Counted from the stretch's first letter, positions 39,522-49,358 are shown. The stretch is 64,000 nt of DNA from Vibrio fortis (GCF_000695685.1 NZ_JFFR01000028.1:62001-126000), one strand, 5' to 3'. Notes: a model not told the origin generated them from the letters alone. Numbers and translations are program-made.

Positions 39522-40598
39522 TTACTCGTGGTTGAGGTAGGCCTTGGTTGAGATGTTGGTCCACGCTCGCACTTTCTTTGCGTAGTTAGCTTGAGAGTCG
39601 ATGATTTTCTTCGCTAACGGATCTTTCGCAGCTTGCTCAGCAAGCAGCTCATCTGTGGCAGTACGCATGGTTTGGAGCACTTCTGGCGGGAAGTCACGAA
39701 CCTTAATATCAGGGTAGTCAGATTGCATGGTTGCCCAGCTGCTAGCATTGGCATCGAGCGCTTGGGTATACATATCGAAGGCTGCCACTCGGAAAGATGT
39801 TTCTAGAATGAGCTGAAGGTCTTTTGGTAGCTTATCCCAAGTCTTTTTGTTCACTAAGAACTGAGTCTCTGATCCCGGCTCATGCCAAGCTGTGTAGTAG
39901 TAAGGTGCAATCTTTTGAAAGCCCATACGCAGATCAAAGGCAGGGCCAACCCATTCGAGCGCATCAATCGTGCCACGCTCCAGAGAAGTGTAGAGCTCAC
40001 CTGGTGCAATATTGGTTGGCTTCGCACCAACCTTAGCGAACACTTCACCAGCAAAGCCTGGAATGCGCATCTTCAAGCCTTTAAGGTCATCGATTGAGTT
40101 GATCTCTTTCTTAAACCAGCCACCCATCTGAATATCAGAGTTACCACCTGGGAACGAGAGTAGGTTATGTGGCGCGTACACCTCCTGCATCAGCTCCATG
40201 CCACCGCCTTGGTAAAACCATGCGTATTGCTCGGTAGTCATCATGCCAAATGGCATTGAAGAGAAGTAGAGCGTATTTGGCACCTTACCTTTCCAGTAGT
40301 AAGAGCTTGAGTGTCCTAAATCGTATTGCCCCGACTTCACCATATCGAACACCCCAAGCGGTGCTTTGTGCTTATTGGCTGAGTCGATACGGATCTGCAG
40401 TCGACCGTTAGACATTTCATTAGCTAACTTAGCCATGTTCTTGCTGGCGTCACCGAGGATTGGGGTATTTGGTCCCCATGTCTCAGCGAGTTTTAAGCGA
40501 TATACTTTTTCTGCGGCCTGTGCTGAGAGTGAAACGGTTGCGAGCAGCGCCACTGAAGCTGCTTTGATTAGGAGGAGGATTTTGTTTCGAGTCGTCAT
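39522..40598 (-). CDS. TRAP transporter solute-binding protein, DctP type
   Basis: Periplasmic binding protein of a TRAP transporter, 358 residues. ATG 40598 (GGGAAC upstream) is preferred to ATG 40622. Signal peptide at about 1-29 ends SLSAQAA. DctP-type landmarks: LAETWGPNTPILGDASKNMA, LKGLKMRIPGFAGEV, the ligand-arginine region MRIPG, and EWVGPAFDLRMG. No DctQ or DctM membrane subunits are next to it, so it is an orphan that must use permease parts encoded elsewhere or act as a sensor. Tryptophan-rich GGWFKKEI fits the subgroup that binds 2-oxo acids or similar, but this is a guess. Confidence 0.9.
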   Translation of the reverse strand: MTTRNKILLLIKAASVALLATVSLSAQAAEKVYRLKLAETWGPNTPILGDASKNMAKLANEMSNGRLQIRIDSANKHKAPLGVFDMVKSGQYDLGHSSSYYWKGKVPNTLYFSSMPFGMMTTEQYAWFYQGGGMELMQEVYAPHNLLSFPGGNSDIQMGGWFKKEINSIDDLKGLKMRIPGFAGEVFAKVGAKPTNIAPGELYTSLERGTIDALEWVGPAFDLRMGFQKIAPYYYTAWHEPGSETQFLVNKKTWDKLPKDLQLILETSFRVAAFDMYTQALDANASSWATMQSDYPDIKVRDFPPEVLQTMRTATDELLAEQAAKDPLAKKIIDSQANYAKKVRAWTNISTKAYLNHE

Positions 40599-40645
40599 GA
40601 GGTTCCCATTATCGGCTGTCATTATTATAGGTTTAACTTAGATTC

Positions 40646-40659
40646 CCGAGTTATCTCGG
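40646..40659. promoter_or_regulatory. Inverted repeat upstream of TRAP gene
   Basis: CCGAG-TTAT-CTCGG, 48 bp upstream of the TRAP start codon; could be an operator or a 5'UTR hairpin. Confidence 0.45.
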
Positions 40660-40852
40660 TAAGGTCAATCAAGCTCATGTGATGAGAAGAGAGCGGTGAC
40701 AGTCGTTTCGTTCAGGTTTAAGTTAGGTATGAAGATGTTTGGGGGAGATATATCTCTCTTATGCAGAAAGATATTCTGATAGAAGGTGGGAAGTAGGGAA
40801 GATATCGTTATTGCTTAATTGATATGCTAATCACAGAACGATAGCGTCAACA

Positions 40853-40878
40853 AATAAGCCAGCACATACATGCTGGCC
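40853..40878 (-). terminator. Terminator of the sulfhydrylase gene
   Basis: Perfect 7-bp stem GCCAGCA / TGCTGGC; on the minus strand followed by TTATTTGTT. Moderate T run. Confidence 0.65.
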
Positions 40879-40908
40879 TATGGTGTTGTTTGCTATAGAT
40901 ACGTAGTG

Positions 40909-42177
40909 TTAAGCGTTTAATGCTTGTTCTAGGTCGGCAAGAATATCGTCGATATGCTCGATACCAACAGATAGACGAATCATCTCTGGAGATACACCTG
41001 CTTGTTTCTGTTCTTGCTCACTTAACTGACGGTGAGTGGTTGAAGCTGGGTGACATGCTAGCGACTTAGCATCACCAATATTCACCAGGCGCTTAAAGAT
41101 CTGCAGTGCGTCATAGAAGCGAACTCCAGCTTCATAGCCATCCTTGAGGCCAAAAGACAAAATAGCGGAAGGTTTGCCCTGCATGTATTTCTCTGCCAGT
41201 GGGTAGAACTCTGAGTCTGGCAAACCTGCATAACTTACCCAGCTCACTTTATCATGCTGCTTGAGGTACTCAGCAACCTTGAGGGCATTTTCAGTGTGAC
41301 GTTCCATACGCAGTGATAAGGTCTCTAAGCCTTGCATCAGCATAAAGGAATTCATTGGTGAAAGTGCTGAACCCGTATTGCGCAGCGGTACTGTACGCGC
41401 TCGGCCGATAAAGGCAGCTTCACCAAAGGCTTCGGTGTATACCACGCCATGGTAAGACGGTTCGGGTTGGTTGAATACTGGGAAGCGATCTTTATGCTCC
41501 GCCCATGGGAATTTTCCTGAGTCGACAATGACGCCACCTAGAGTAGTACCGTGGCCGCCAACGTATTTCGTTAATGAATGCACAACAATGTCCGCGCCAA
41601 AATCGATAGGTTTGCATAGCACTGGAGTTGCAACTGTGTTATCAACGATGACAGGAACACCTTGGGCATGAGCAAGTTCGGCAACACGCTCTAGGTCGAT
41701 GATATTACCTGCAGGGTTACCAATACTTTCACAGTAAACCGCCTTGGTGTTCTCATCGATGAGCTCAGCTAAGCTTTCAGGTTTGTCGTCTTTGGCAAAG
41801 CGTACTTCAATGCCTTGGTTTGGCAGCATGTGTGCAAACAGGGTGTAAGTGCCACCGTATAGCTGAGGGGTAGAAACAATGTTGTCGCCCATTTGCGCCA
41901 AGGTCTGAATTGCGTAGTTGATCGCAGCACTACCCGCACTCACCACTAAGCCAGCAATACCACCTTCAAGCGCTGCCATTCGTTTTTCCAACACATCATT
42001 AGTTGGGTTCATGATGCGGGTATAGATGTTACCTGGAACTTCGAGATTAAAGAGGTCGGCACCATGCTGAGCATCATCAAACTCGTAAGCTACTGTTTGA
42101 TAGATAGGCGTAGCGACAGATTTGGTTGTTGGGTCTGTCTCGTAACCAAAGTGGATCGAGAGAGTTTCGTCTTTCAT
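40909..42177 (-). CDS. metY: O-acetylhomoserine sulfhydrylase
   Basis: PLP enzyme of the Cys/Met metabolism family, 422 residues, typical length for O-acetylhomoserine aminocarboxypropyltransferase (MetY), which makes homocysteine (or cysteine analogues) from O-acetylhomoserine and sulfide. Motifs: [20 protein letters not shown] at the start, [29 protein letters not shown], and the PLP lysine in [17 protein letters not shown]. Longer than MetB/MetC (about 390). No MetJ box seen upstream. A MetZ or related activity cannot be excluded. Confidence 0.87.
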   Translation of the reverse strand: MKDETLSIHFGYETDPTTKSVATPIYQTVAYEFDDAQHGADLFNLEVPGNIYTRIMNPTNDVLEKRMAALEGGIAGLVVSAGSAAINYAIQTLAQMGDNIVSTPQLYGGTYTLFAHMLPNQGIEVRFAKDDKPESLAELIDENTKAVYCESIGNPAGNIIDLERVAELAHAQGVPVIVDNTVATPVLCKPIDFGADIVVHSLTKYVGGHGTTLGGVIVDSGKFPWAEHKDRFPVFNQPEPSYHGVVYTEAFGEAAFIGRARTVPLRNTGSALSPMNSFMLMQGLETLSLRMERHTENALKVAEYLKQHDKVSWVSYAGLPDSEFYPLAEKYMQGKPSAILSFGLKDGYEAGVRFYDALQIFKRLVNIGDAKSLACHPASTTHRQLSEQEQKQAGVSPEMIRLSVGIEHIDDILADLEQALNA

Positions 42178-42422
42178 GTGTCTTCCCTGAACAGTTGATT
42201 GAATTGTGACCTTTCATAGTGCCGCCTTTTCAAACAAAAAAACGCAAATCAAGTCACAGGTAAGTGATTGAATACACCGTGCTGTGAAGAAGTATTGAGG
42301 AAACTGACTCAAAGGTGCTGCAAATTGGAAGGTGCAACATTTGGAGCAAGGGATAGAAAAATTGTGCAGTTCAGAAAAGTAAAAAGCCAGAGCAGCATGA
42401 ACTGTTCTGGCTTTTCTAAATT

Positions 42423-42498
42423 TGGTGGCCCCTCCCAGATTTGAACTGGGGACCGAACGATTATGAGTCGTGCGCTCTAACCACTGAGCTAAGGGGCC
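42423..42498 (-). tRNA. tRNA-Ile2 (anticodon CAU, lysidine-modified)
   Basis: A complete 76-base cloverleaf on the minus strand with encoded CCA. Acceptor GGCCCCT / AGGGGCC, D arm GCTC / GAGC, anticodon loop CTCATAA, T arm CCCAG-TTCAAAT-CTGGG. The acceptor and D-arm match E. coli ileX/ileY rather than tRNA-Met, so the CAU anticodon is most likely changed by TilS to read AUA. Bases 27 and 43 read C and U and do not pair, where E. coli has G-U. It lies 163 bp after... on the same strand as, and upstream-distal to, the rpoD terminator; it is a separate unit. Confidence 0.95.
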
Positions 42499-42596
42499 GT
42501 AGGGCAATGATTATAGGGGATGCAATGGGTGGTGTCTAGCCACTAAAGGGGGCAATTGCGCTTAGTTCTTAGCCACTTAAATCATATAGATACAAA

Positions 42597-42620
42597 AAAG
42601 GTGAGCTAAAGCTCACCTTT
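42597..42620 (-). terminator. Terminator of the rpsU-yqeY-dnaG-rpoD operon
   Basis: Perfect 10-bp stem AAAGGTGAGC / GCTCACCTTT with a 4-base loop; on the minus strand followed by TTTTTTGTA. 41 bp after the rpoD stop. Confidence 0.88.
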
Positions 42621-42660
42621 CTTCTTATATGCTTAAAAGCTAGTCAAATCTCGTGAGAGA

Positions 42661-44511
42661 TTACTCGTCTAGGAAACTACGTAGAGTTTCAGAACGGCTT
42701 GGGTGACGCAGCTTACGTAGCGCTTTTGCTTCGATCTGACGGATACGTTCACGAGTTACGTCGAACTGCTTACCAACCTCTTCAAGAGTGTGGTCAGTGT
42801 TCATGTCGATACCAAAACGCATACGAAGAACTTTTGCTTCACGAGGTGTTAGGCCTGCTAGAACGTCTTTAGTTGCACCGCGTAGGCTAGTTGCCGTTGC
42901 AGAGTCTAGAGGCAGTTCTAGAGTCGTATCCTCGATGAAGTCACCTAGATGCGAATCTTCGTCGTCACCGATTGGTGTCTCCATTGAGATAGGCTCTTTA
43001 GCGATCTTCAGTACTTTACGGATCTTGTCTTCCGGCATTTGCATGCGCTCAGCCAACTCTTCCGGTAGTGGCTCACGACCCATCTCTTGTAGCATTTGAC
43101 GAGAGATACGGTTTAGTTTGTTGATCGTTTCGATCATGTGAACCGGAATACGGATAGTACGAGCTTGGTCGGCAATCGAACGAGTGATTGCTTGACGGAT
43201 CCACCATGTAGCGTAAGTCGAGAACTTGTAACCACGGCGGTATTCAAACTTATCAACCGCTTTCATCAGACCGATGTTACCTTCTTGGATTAGATCCAGG
43301 AATTGCAGACCACGGTTGGTGTACTTCTTAGCAATCGAGATTACTAGACGTAAGTTCGCTTCAACCATCTCTTTCTTCGCACGGCGAGCTTTTGCTTCAC
43401 CGATAGACATACGACGGCTGATGTCTTTAATGCTTTGTACTGTTAGTGACGTCTCTTTCTCGATCATATCCAGTTTCTGGATAGAGCGGCGGATTTCACT
43501 TTCGTTACGTTTGATCTTCTCTGCATATGGCTTGTCTGAAGCAAGTACTTCATCTAACCATGCTTCGCTAGATTCGTTGCCTGTGAATAGGGCAATGAAA
43601 GATTTCTTCGGCATTTTGCCGTACTCAACTGTTTGGCGCATGATTAGGCGCTCTTGAGTACGTACACGATCCATTGAAGTGCGAAGTTCATTAACTAGGT
43701 AATCGAACTGTTTTGGCGTTAGGCGGAACTCTTTGAACACGTCTTGCATCATGGTTGTTGCAAGAACAGCTTTCGGGCTTTCTGCGCCGTATTCGTTGAT
43801 CGCTAGCTGACGATTTTGGAAGCTTGTGCGAAGTGCAGTGAATTTCTCAAGAGCAAGCTCAGGGTCGATACCTGTATCTTCTTCTTCCTCTTCAGAATCG
43901 TCTTCTTCGTCTACGTCTTCAGCATCTTCATCGTCAAGATCAGATTCTGCCAGCTCAGAACCGATATGCGTCGCTGTTGGTGCTGCAGTACCATCGTCAT
44001 CTGGGTCAACGAAACCGCTAATCAGATCGGTAAGGCGCAGCTCTTCAGCTTGAACTTTGTCAAACTGTTCTAAGATGTATGGGATAGTGCCAGGGTATTC
44101 AGCAACAGAAAGCTGAACTTGGTTGATACCATCTTCGATACGCTTAGCAATATCGATTTCGCCTTCACGAGTCAGCAGCTCAACAGTACCCATCTCACGC
44201 ATGTACATACGTACTGGGTCAGTTGTACGGCCGATCTCGTTTTCTACGCTTGAAAGCGCAGCTGCTGCCGCTTCGGCTGCATCTTCATCTGTGATGGTAT
44301 CGTCATCATTTAGGGCTAGATCATCGGCATCAGGTGCGGTTTCTACAACCTTGATACCCATGTCGTTAATCATCTGAATGATGTCTTCTACCTGTTCAGA
44401 ATCAACAATTTCTGCAGGTAGGTGGTCGTTTACTTCGGCGTAGGTCAGATAGCCTTGTTCCTTGCCTTTAATAACAAGTAATTTTAGCTGTGACTGCGGA
44501 TTTTGATCCAT
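42661..44511 (-). CDS. rpoD: RNA polymerase primary sigma factor (sigma-70)
   Basis: Housekeeping sigma factor, 616 residues (E. coli 613). Order: region 1.1 (about 1-80), region 1.2 ([21 protein letters not shown] in outline), an acidic non-conserved insert with [20 protein letters not shown] near 190-215, region 2 with the -10 recognition helix [15 protein letters not shown], region 3 and region 4 with [20 protein letters not shown] for the -35. Last gene of the macromolecular synthesis operon, 99 bp after dnaG. Confidence 0.98.
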   Translation of the reverse strand: MDQNPQSQLKLLVIKGKEQGYLTYAEVNDHLPAEIVDSEQVEDIIQMINDMGIKVVETAPDADDLALNDDDTITDEDAAEAAAAALSSVENEIGRTTDPVRMYMREMGTVELLTREGEIDIAKRIEDGINQVQLSVAEYPGTIPYILEQFDKVQAEELRLTDLISGFVDPDDDGTAAPTATHIGSELAESDLDDEDAEDVDEEDDSEEEEEDTGIDPELALEKFTALRTSFQNRQLAINEYGAESPKAVLATTMMQDVFKEFRLTPKQFDYLVNELRTSMDRVRTQERLIMRQTVEYGKMPKKSFIALFTGNESSEAWLDEVLASDKPYAEKIKRNESEIRRSIQKLDMIEKETSLTVQSIKDISRRMSIGEAKARRAKKEMVEANLRLVISIAKKYTNRGLQFLDLIQEGNIGLMKAVDKFEYRRGYKFSTYATWWIRQAITRSIADQARTIRIPVHMIETINKLNRISRQMLQEMGREPLPEELAERMQMPEDKIRKVLKIAKEPISMETPIGDDEDSHLGDFIEDTTLELPLDSATATSLRGATKDVLAGLTPREAKVLRMRFGIDMNTDHTLEEVGKQFDVTRERIRQIEAKALRKLRHPSRSETLRSFLDE

Positions 44512-44610
44512 AGATGATATCCAACTTCAGGTCTGGTGAAGGACGTTGCATTTTTAAATGCAAACCATAAATGTTAACAAATTTTATCAATGCTGACTAA
44601 TCAATCAGGG

Positions 44611-46362
44611 TTACGCTTTTAAATCTAGCATCAAGGCTAGCAGCTCCCTTTTTTCTTCGGCTGATAAACCGACACTTCTTGCTTTGGCCTGCAGGTTTTC
44701 AATTTGCTTTTCTACGCACTGGGCAAGAATATTGTCCAATGAGTCTAAGAATATATCTTCTTGATTGTCATCATCGAGGGGGATTTCCCAGCTCGCGAGA
44801 CGAGACAGAAGTGCCTCATGTTTACTGTGTCGCCAGTACTCTAATAACTGGCCGGTGTTGATATGGGGGTTAGTATGGCATTTATCAAGTACCTCAACGA
44901 ATAAACTTAAACCAGGTAGTGGTAAGTCTCGAACACTCGATAAATCCGGTACCATATCAGCATAGCTCGGATTTTGTAGAAGCAAAGCGATCACTTCTCG
45001 CATAGGGGTGCGTTTAAGCTCTTTATGCGGTTGCGGACTAGAGCTCTTGTTATGAACTCTAGCTCGTCTTAGCTGATTATCAAACCCAGTGCGTTCATCC
45101 AGTAACTTTTCGAGCAGTTCTTGGAAGTAGCTATCAGGAATTTTATTGATCAGTGCACTGGCATGGGCTCTCAACGCCGATTTACCTTCAGTTGTTCCAA
45201 GGTTTAATTGATGAATTTCAATCAAGTTGTCGAACAAGTAAGTAGAAAGTGGCGTTGCGTTTTGAACCAGTTGTTCAAAGGCTTCTTTGCCGTGCTGTCT
45301 AATATAGCTGTCTGGGTCTTCGCCATCTGGCAAGAACAGAAACTTCAGGGTATTACCCGTCTTTAAATACTCAAGTGCATTTTCCAGTGCGCGCCAAGCG
45401 GCTTCTTTACCCGCTCTGTCACCATCATAACAACACACAACCGTGTGGGTTTGACGGAACAGCATCTGGATATGATCACCGGTTGTCGAAGTGCCTAACG
45501 AGGCGACGGAATAATCTACGCCATATTGCGCTAGTGCGACAACATCCATGTAACCTTCAACCACCAAGACTTGAGGTGGCTCACGGTAAGCCTGTAAGAC
45601 TTCGTAAAGACCGTATAGCTCTTTGCCTTTATGGAAGATCGGAGTCTCAGGGGAGTTGAGGTACTTTGGTGTTCCATCTTCAAGAACACGGCCACCAAAA
45701 CCAATCACTCGACCACGACGATCGCGAATCGGGAACATGATGCGTCCACGAAAACGGTCGTATCGGTTACCCTTGTCGTTTTCGATTAACATGCCGCCCG
45801 TGACCAGCATGTCCTGCGCTTCTTTTTGCTGACCGAAATTCTTACGAACTAAATCCCACTCATCGGCGACGTAACCAATCCCAAACTTCTGTACGATTTC
45901 GCCTGACAGACCTCGATTCTTGAGGTAATCAATCGCGGGCTTGCTCGCTGATAGCTTGAGTTGTGAGCGGTAGAATTGGCTAATACCACCCATCAAGTCA
46001 TATAGGTTACGCTTTTGCTCCGTGTTGGCACGCGGCTGAGTTGAAATGGCACCGCTGCGCTGCTCTCGAGGGACTTCTAAGCCAAGAAAGCTCGCAAGCT
46101 CTTCAATGGCCTCAACAAACTCGAGGCGTTCGAACTCCATAATGAAGTCGATGGCATTACCGTGTACGCCGCAACCAAAACAGTGATAGAACTGCTTTTC
46201 TTGGCTTACGCTAAAAGAGGGAGTTTTTTCGTTGTGAAACGGACAACAAGCACTGTAGTTTTTGCCCTTTTTCTTAAGTTTTACGCGTGCGTCAATGATG
46301 TCGACGATATCGAGACGCGCGAGGAGGTCATCAATGAAACTACGTGGGATAATTCCAGCCAT
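44611..46362 (-). CDS. dnaG: DNA primase
   Basis: Makes RNA primers at the replication fork with DnaB. 583 residues. N-terminal CHC2 zinc domain (SACCPFHNEKTPSFSVS and FYHCFGCG, zinc ligands Cys-His-Cys-Cys at about 40-64), TOPRIM core with VVEGYMDVVALAQ and YDGDRAGKEAAWRAL, and a C-terminal DnaB-binding helical domain (about 440-583). Third gene of rpsU-yqeY-dnaG-rpoD, 116 bp after yqeY; a hairpin lies in that gap. Confidence 0.97.
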   Translation of the reverse strand: MAGIIPRSFIDDLLARLDIVDIIDARVKLKKKGKNYSACCPFHNEKTPSFSVSQEKQFYHCFGCGVHGNAIDFIMEFERLEFVEAIEELASFLGLEVPREQRSGAISTQPRANTEQKRNLYDLMGGISQFYRSQLKLSASKPAIDYLKNRGLSGEIVQKFGIGYVADEWDLVRKNFGQQKEAQDMLVTGGMLIENDKGNRYDRFRGRIMFPIRDRRGRVIGFGGRVLEDGTPKYLNSPETPIFHKGKELYGLYEVLQAYREPPQVLVVEGYMDVVALAQYGVDYSVASLGTSTTGDHIQMLFRQTHTVVCCYDGDRAGKEAAWRALENALEYLKTGNTLKFLFLPDGEDPDSYIRQHGKEAFEQLVQNATPLSTYLFDNLIEIHQLNLGTTEGKSALRAHASALINKIPDSYFQELLEKLLDERTGFDNQLRRARVHNKSSSPQPHKELKRTPMREVIALLLQNPSYADMVPDLSSVRDLPLPGLSLFVEVLDKCHTNPHINTGQLLEYWRHSKHEALLSRLASWEIPLDDDNQEDIFLDSLDNILAQCVEKQIENLQAKARSVGLSAEEKRELLALMLDLKA

Positions 46363-46428
46363 AAAACCTTAGAAAAATGCACTAACTGAGAGTGATGATA
46401 ATAGTTTGAATAGGTAGCAGATACAAAC

Positions 46429-46459
46429 AAGCCGTGCGTTCCATAGGATTGCACGGCTT
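46429..46459 (-). terminator. Internal hairpin between yqeY and dnaG
   Basis: Perfect 9-bp inverted repeat AAGCCGTGC / GCACGGCTT with a 13-base loop; on the minus strand it is followed by GTTTGT. In E. coli a partial terminator lies between rpsU and dnaG and lowers primase synthesis; this one, after yqeY, probably does the same job. Confidence 0.65.
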
Positions 46460-46478
46460 GTTGCAATTTGATTTGGGA

Positions 46479-46922
46479 TTAAGCGAGTTTAGAACGAACT
46501 AAACCACTAACTTTACCCATATCTGCACGCCCTTGAATTTGTGGTTTCAAGATAGCCATTACTTTACCCATGTCTTGCATGCCCGCAGGTTGAGCTTCTG
46601 CAATTGCGCTATCTAGTAGTGCAATCACTTCTTCTTCAGTAAGCGGTTGAGGCATAAAGCCTTCAAGTACAGCAATTTCTGCTTGTTCCACGTCAGCAAG
46701 ATCTTGACGACCAGCCGATTCATATTGAGCAACAGAATCGCGACGCTGTTTAACCATCTTAACTAGAACAGCAAGGATGTCGTCGTCGTTCAGAGTGATC
46801 TGTTCGTCAACTTCACGTTGCTTAATAGCTGAAAGAGCTAAACGGATAGTGCCAAGGCGCGGTTTGTCCTTGGCTTTCATCGCTAATTTTTGCTCTTCTT
46901 TGAGTTGTTCAATAAGAGCCAT
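46479..46922 (-). CDS. yqeY: GatB/YqeY domain protein
   Basis: A 147-residue protein equal to the tail domain of amidotransferase subunit GatB and called YqeY. The start MALIEQLKEEQKLAMKAKDKPRLGTIRLALSAIK (in outline) and MGKVMAILKPQIQGRADMG near 115 are family patterns. It may bind tRNA or aminoacyl-tRNA; no firm function. Sits between rpsU and dnaG, 25 bp after rpsU, an order known from Vibrio and relatives but absent in E. coli. Confidence 0.92.
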   Translation of the reverse strand: MALIEQLKEEQKLAMKAKDKPRLGTIRLALSAIKQREVDEQITLNDDDILAVLVKMVKQRRDSVAQYESAGRQDLADVEQAEIAVLEGFMPQPLTEEEVIALLDSAIAEAQPAGMQDMGKVMAILKPQIQGRADMGKVSGLVRSKLA

Positions 46923-46947
46923 AACTCAGTCCTTATGGATTAAGTTA

Positions 46948-47163
46948 TTAGTACAGGCGAACGCGACGTGCGTTTTCGCGAGCTAGCTTCTTAGCGTGAC
47001 GCTTTTGAGCTGCTGCTTTAGCGCGTTTGCGAACTGTAGTTGGTTTTTCATAGTGCTCACGACGACGCACTTCAGAAAGGATACCTGCTTTTTCGCAAGA
47101 GCGCTTGAAACGACGTAGTGCAACGTCGAACGGTTCGTTTTCACGTACTTTAACTACTGGCAT
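46948..47163 (-). CDS. rpsU: 30S ribosomal protein S21
   Basis: Small basic ribosomal protein (71 residues, as in E. coli) of the 30S platform, needed for efficient initiation. Sequence runs [20 protein letters not shown] to [14 protein letters not shown]. First gene of the macromolecular synthesis operon; the ATG follows AGGTGAAAGG. Its 5' region holds a long imperfect hairpin (47195-47240). Divergent from tsaD. Confidence 0.98.
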
Positions 47164-47194
47164 ATGCCTTTCACCTCAGGGGTTATTCGTTAAC

Positions 47195-47240
47195 GCTGGT
47201 AACTTAGTGAACTGAACTTAAATATTCAGTCTTAACCAGC
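47195..47240 (-). promoter_or_regulatory. Imperfect hairpin in the rpsU leader
   Basis: GCTGGT / ACCAGC outer arms (47195-47200, 47235-47240) and ACTGAA / TTCAGT inner arms (47211-47216, 47225-47230) form one long interrupted stem about 35 bp before the rpsU start. Could be an autoregulatory leader of S21 or just the promoter region; it also lies upstream of tsaD. Confidence 0.45.
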
Positions 47241-47392
47241 TTGATCAAAAATGGTGCGGAATTTTAATCCGATCACAGTGGCTTTGTAAAGCACTTTGTC
47301 GATTATAGTCTGTACAATATTTGTTTGCTGAGCTTAGGCAGGGTAATATTGCGCTAATTTCCCATTAAAGATGAAAGCGTGCCGAGAAAATT

Positions 47393-48412
47393 ATGCGCAT
47401 TATTGGTATTGAAACCTCTTGTGATGAAACAGGAATCGCAATTTATGATGATGAGCAAGGTCTGCTTTCTCATCAACTCTACAGCCAGGTAAAACTGCAT
47501 GCCGATTACGGTGGTGTTGTTCCTGAGCTGGCATCACGTGATCACGTGAAGAAAACCATTCCACTTATTAAAGCAGCTCTCAAAGAAGCAAACTTAACCT
47601 CTAAAGATATTGATGGCGTAGCTTACACAGCGGGCCCTGGTCTAGTTGGTGCTTTGCTTGTTGGTGCTACGATCGGCCGCAGTATTGCTTATGCATGGGG
47701 TGTGCCTGCAGTGCCAGTTCACCACATGGAAGGTCACCTGCTTGCTCCTATGCTAGAAGATAACCCACCACCGTTCCCATTTGTGGCGCTGCTGGTATCG
47801 GGTGGTCACACTATGATGGTTGAAGTAAAAGGTATTGGTGAGTATCGAATCCTGGGTGAGTCGATTGATGATGCAGCTGGTGAAGCCTTCGATAAAACCG
47901 CCAAGTTAATGGGTTTAGATTACCCTGGTGGTCCATTACTTTCTCGCTTGGCAGAAAAGGGTACGCCGGGTCGCTTTAAGTTCCCGCGCCCAATGACTGA
48001 CCGTCCGGGTCTAGATATGAGTTTCTCAGGCCTAAAAACCTTTGCAGCTAATACCATTCGTGACAACGACGATAGCGAACAGACTCGCGCAGATATCGCA
48101 TACGCATTCCAAGAGGCGGTTTGTGGCACCTTGGTAATCAAGTGTAAGCGTGCCTTGGCTGAGACAGGCATGAAACGTATAGTAATTGCTGGTGGTGTGA
48201 GTGCAAACAAGCAGTTACGAGCAGAACTTGAAGCGCTGGCGAAGAAGATTGGTGGTGAGGTTTATTACCCTCGCACTGAGTTTTGTACTGATAACGGTGC
48301 AATGATCGCTTATGCAGGTATGCAGCGTCTTAAGAACGGTGAGGTGGCTGATCTTTCTGTTCAAGCGACACCACGCTGGCCTATCGATCAGCTTGAGCCA
48401 ATTGCTGAGTAA
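47393..48412 (+). CDS. tsaD: tRNA N6-adenosine threonylcarbamoyltransferase TsaD
   Basis: Transfers the threonylcarbamoyl group to A37 of ANN-decoding tRNAs, with TsaB and TsaE. 339 residues. Kae1/TsaD signs: [20 protein letters not shown], metal-binding histidines in [23 protein letters not shown], and [13 protein letters not shown] with the metal Asp. Divergent from rpsU, a widely conserved gene neighbourhood. A terminator follows. Confidence 0.98.
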   Translation: MRIIGIETSCDETGIAIYDDEQGLLSHQLYSQVKLHADYGGVVPELASRDHVKKTIPLIKAALKEANLTSKDIDGVAYTAGPGLVGALLVGATIGRSIAYAWGVPAVPVHHMEGHLLAPMLEDNPPPFPFVALLVSGGHTMMVEVKGIGEYRILGESIDDAAGEAFDKTAKLMGLDYPGGPLLSRLAEKGTPGRFKFPRPMTDRPGLDMSFSGLKTFAANTIRDNDDSEQTRADIAYAFQEAVCGTLVIKCKRALAETGMKRIVIAGGVSANKQLRAELEALAKKIGGEVYYPRTEFCTDNGAMIAYAGMQRLKNGEVADLSVQATPRWPIDQLEPIAE

Positions 48413-48428
48413 TCGAATCTGAATAATT

Positions 48429-48458
48429 AAACGGTCGCTGAAGTAGCGGCCGTTTTTA
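48429..48458 (+). terminator. Terminator after tsaD
   Basis: Stem AAACGGTCGCT / AGCGGCCGTTT (one G-U) with a GAAGT loop and a T run, 17 bp after tsaD. Confidence 0.88.
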
Positions 48459-48476
48459 TATGACTTAGGGAAGAAA

Positions 48477-49295
48477 ATGAACAATTTCACTATTGAAAAC
48501 CAAAACATGGCGTACCTAGATGAAGGGCAAGGGCCTGTATTAGTGTTTGGTCACAGCTACCTATGGGATAGTGCAATGTGGCAACCTCAGGTAGAGGCAC
48601 TGAAATCTAAGTACCGTTGTATTGTTCCTGAGCTTTGGTCTCACGGCCAATCTGATGCAGCGCCAAGCTCAATGCGCACGCTAAAAGACTATGCTCAACA
48701 TGTTTTGGCACTGTTGGATCATTTGGGTGTTGAGGAGTTCTCAATTGTTGGCCTATCGGTGGGCGGCATGTGGGGTACAGAGCTGGTGGAGTTGGCGCCG
48801 TCTCGTGTGAAAACTCTAGTACTTATGGATACCTTTGTTGGCCTAGAGCCGGAAGTGGCACACGCTAAGTATTTCTCGATGCTAGATACCATCGCACAAA
48901 CAAAGATGGTTCCACCACCGATTGTTGAAGCGGTTGTTCCTTTGTTCTTTGCTAATCAAGCAGAGCAAAATAGCCCGGAGCTAGTGAAAGGTTTCACAGA
49001 ATTTCTATCTCAATTAAATGGTGAACATGCAGAACAGGTCGCACGCATTGGGCGCATCGTGTTCGGACGCCGCGATATGATTGAATCGATTGAGAAGTTT
49101 GCTCTGCCAGTCTTGGTTGCCGTAGGTCAAGAAGACAAACCGCGCCCAGTATTGGAATCTTACTTAATGCATGATTGCATCGCAGGTAGCGAGCTGGCTG
49201 TGATCCCTAATGCAGGTCATATTAGTAGCTTAGAACAGCCTGAGTTTGTAAATGAGATGCTTGCGAGCTTCCTAGATAAACATCTATTGGTGTAG
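48477..49295 (+). CDS. Alpha/beta hydrolase
   Basis: A 272-residue cytoplasmic alpha/beta-hydrolase. Visible catalytic set: nucleophile Ser94 in VGLSVGGMWG, acid Asp in VAVGQEDKPRP near 222 and His in NAGHISSLEQP near 249; oxyanion FGHSYLWDSAMW. Family includes esterases, lactonases (for example enol-lactonase-like) and haloperoxidases; the substrate cannot be told. Short gap (64 bp) after tsaD but with a terminator in it. Convergent with plsY. Confidence 0.88.
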   Translation: MNNFTIENQNMAYLDEGQGPVLVFGHSYLWDSAMWQPQVEALKSKYRCIVPELWSHGQSDAAPSSMRTLKDYAQHVLALLDHLGVEEFSIVGLSVGGMWGTELVELAPSRVKTLVLMDTFVGLEPEVAHAKYFSMLDTIAQTKMVPPPIVEAVVPLFFANQAEQNSPELVKGFTEFLSQLNGEHAEQVARIGRIVFGRRDMIESIEKFALPVLVAVGQEDKPRPVLESYLMHDCIAGSELAVIPNAGHISSLEQPEFVNEMLASFLDKHLLV

Positions 49296-49318
49296 TTGAA
49301 TCACCAATGAAATGATGA

Positions 49319-49358
49319 AAAATCGGCGCAATCTATATCGATTATGCCGATTTTTTTT
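49319..49358. terminator. Bidirectional terminator between hydrolase and plsY
   Basis: Interrupted stem AAAATCGGC ... GCCGATTTT with eight T on the plus strand; its right arm overlaps the last plsY codons. Confidence 0.82.

Larger units (their letters stand above)
40599..40908. other. Intergenic region upstream of TRAP gene
   Basis: 310 bases. It holds the inverted repeat CCGAG-TTAT-CTCGG (40646-40659), a 12-bp palindrome GAGATATATCTC (40745-40756) and the terminator of the sulfhydrylase gene (40853-40878). The first two are candidate operator sites for the TRAP gene; nothing else is seen. Confidence 0.5.

Noticed and set aside
42178-42260. MetJ box or SAM riboswitch before metY
   Set aside because: No AGACGTCT-like repeats and no riboswitch-like paired regions seen.
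42214-42507. 97-residue frame across the tRNA gene
   Set aside because: It translates the tRNA-Ile2 sequence and its flank; not a protein gene.
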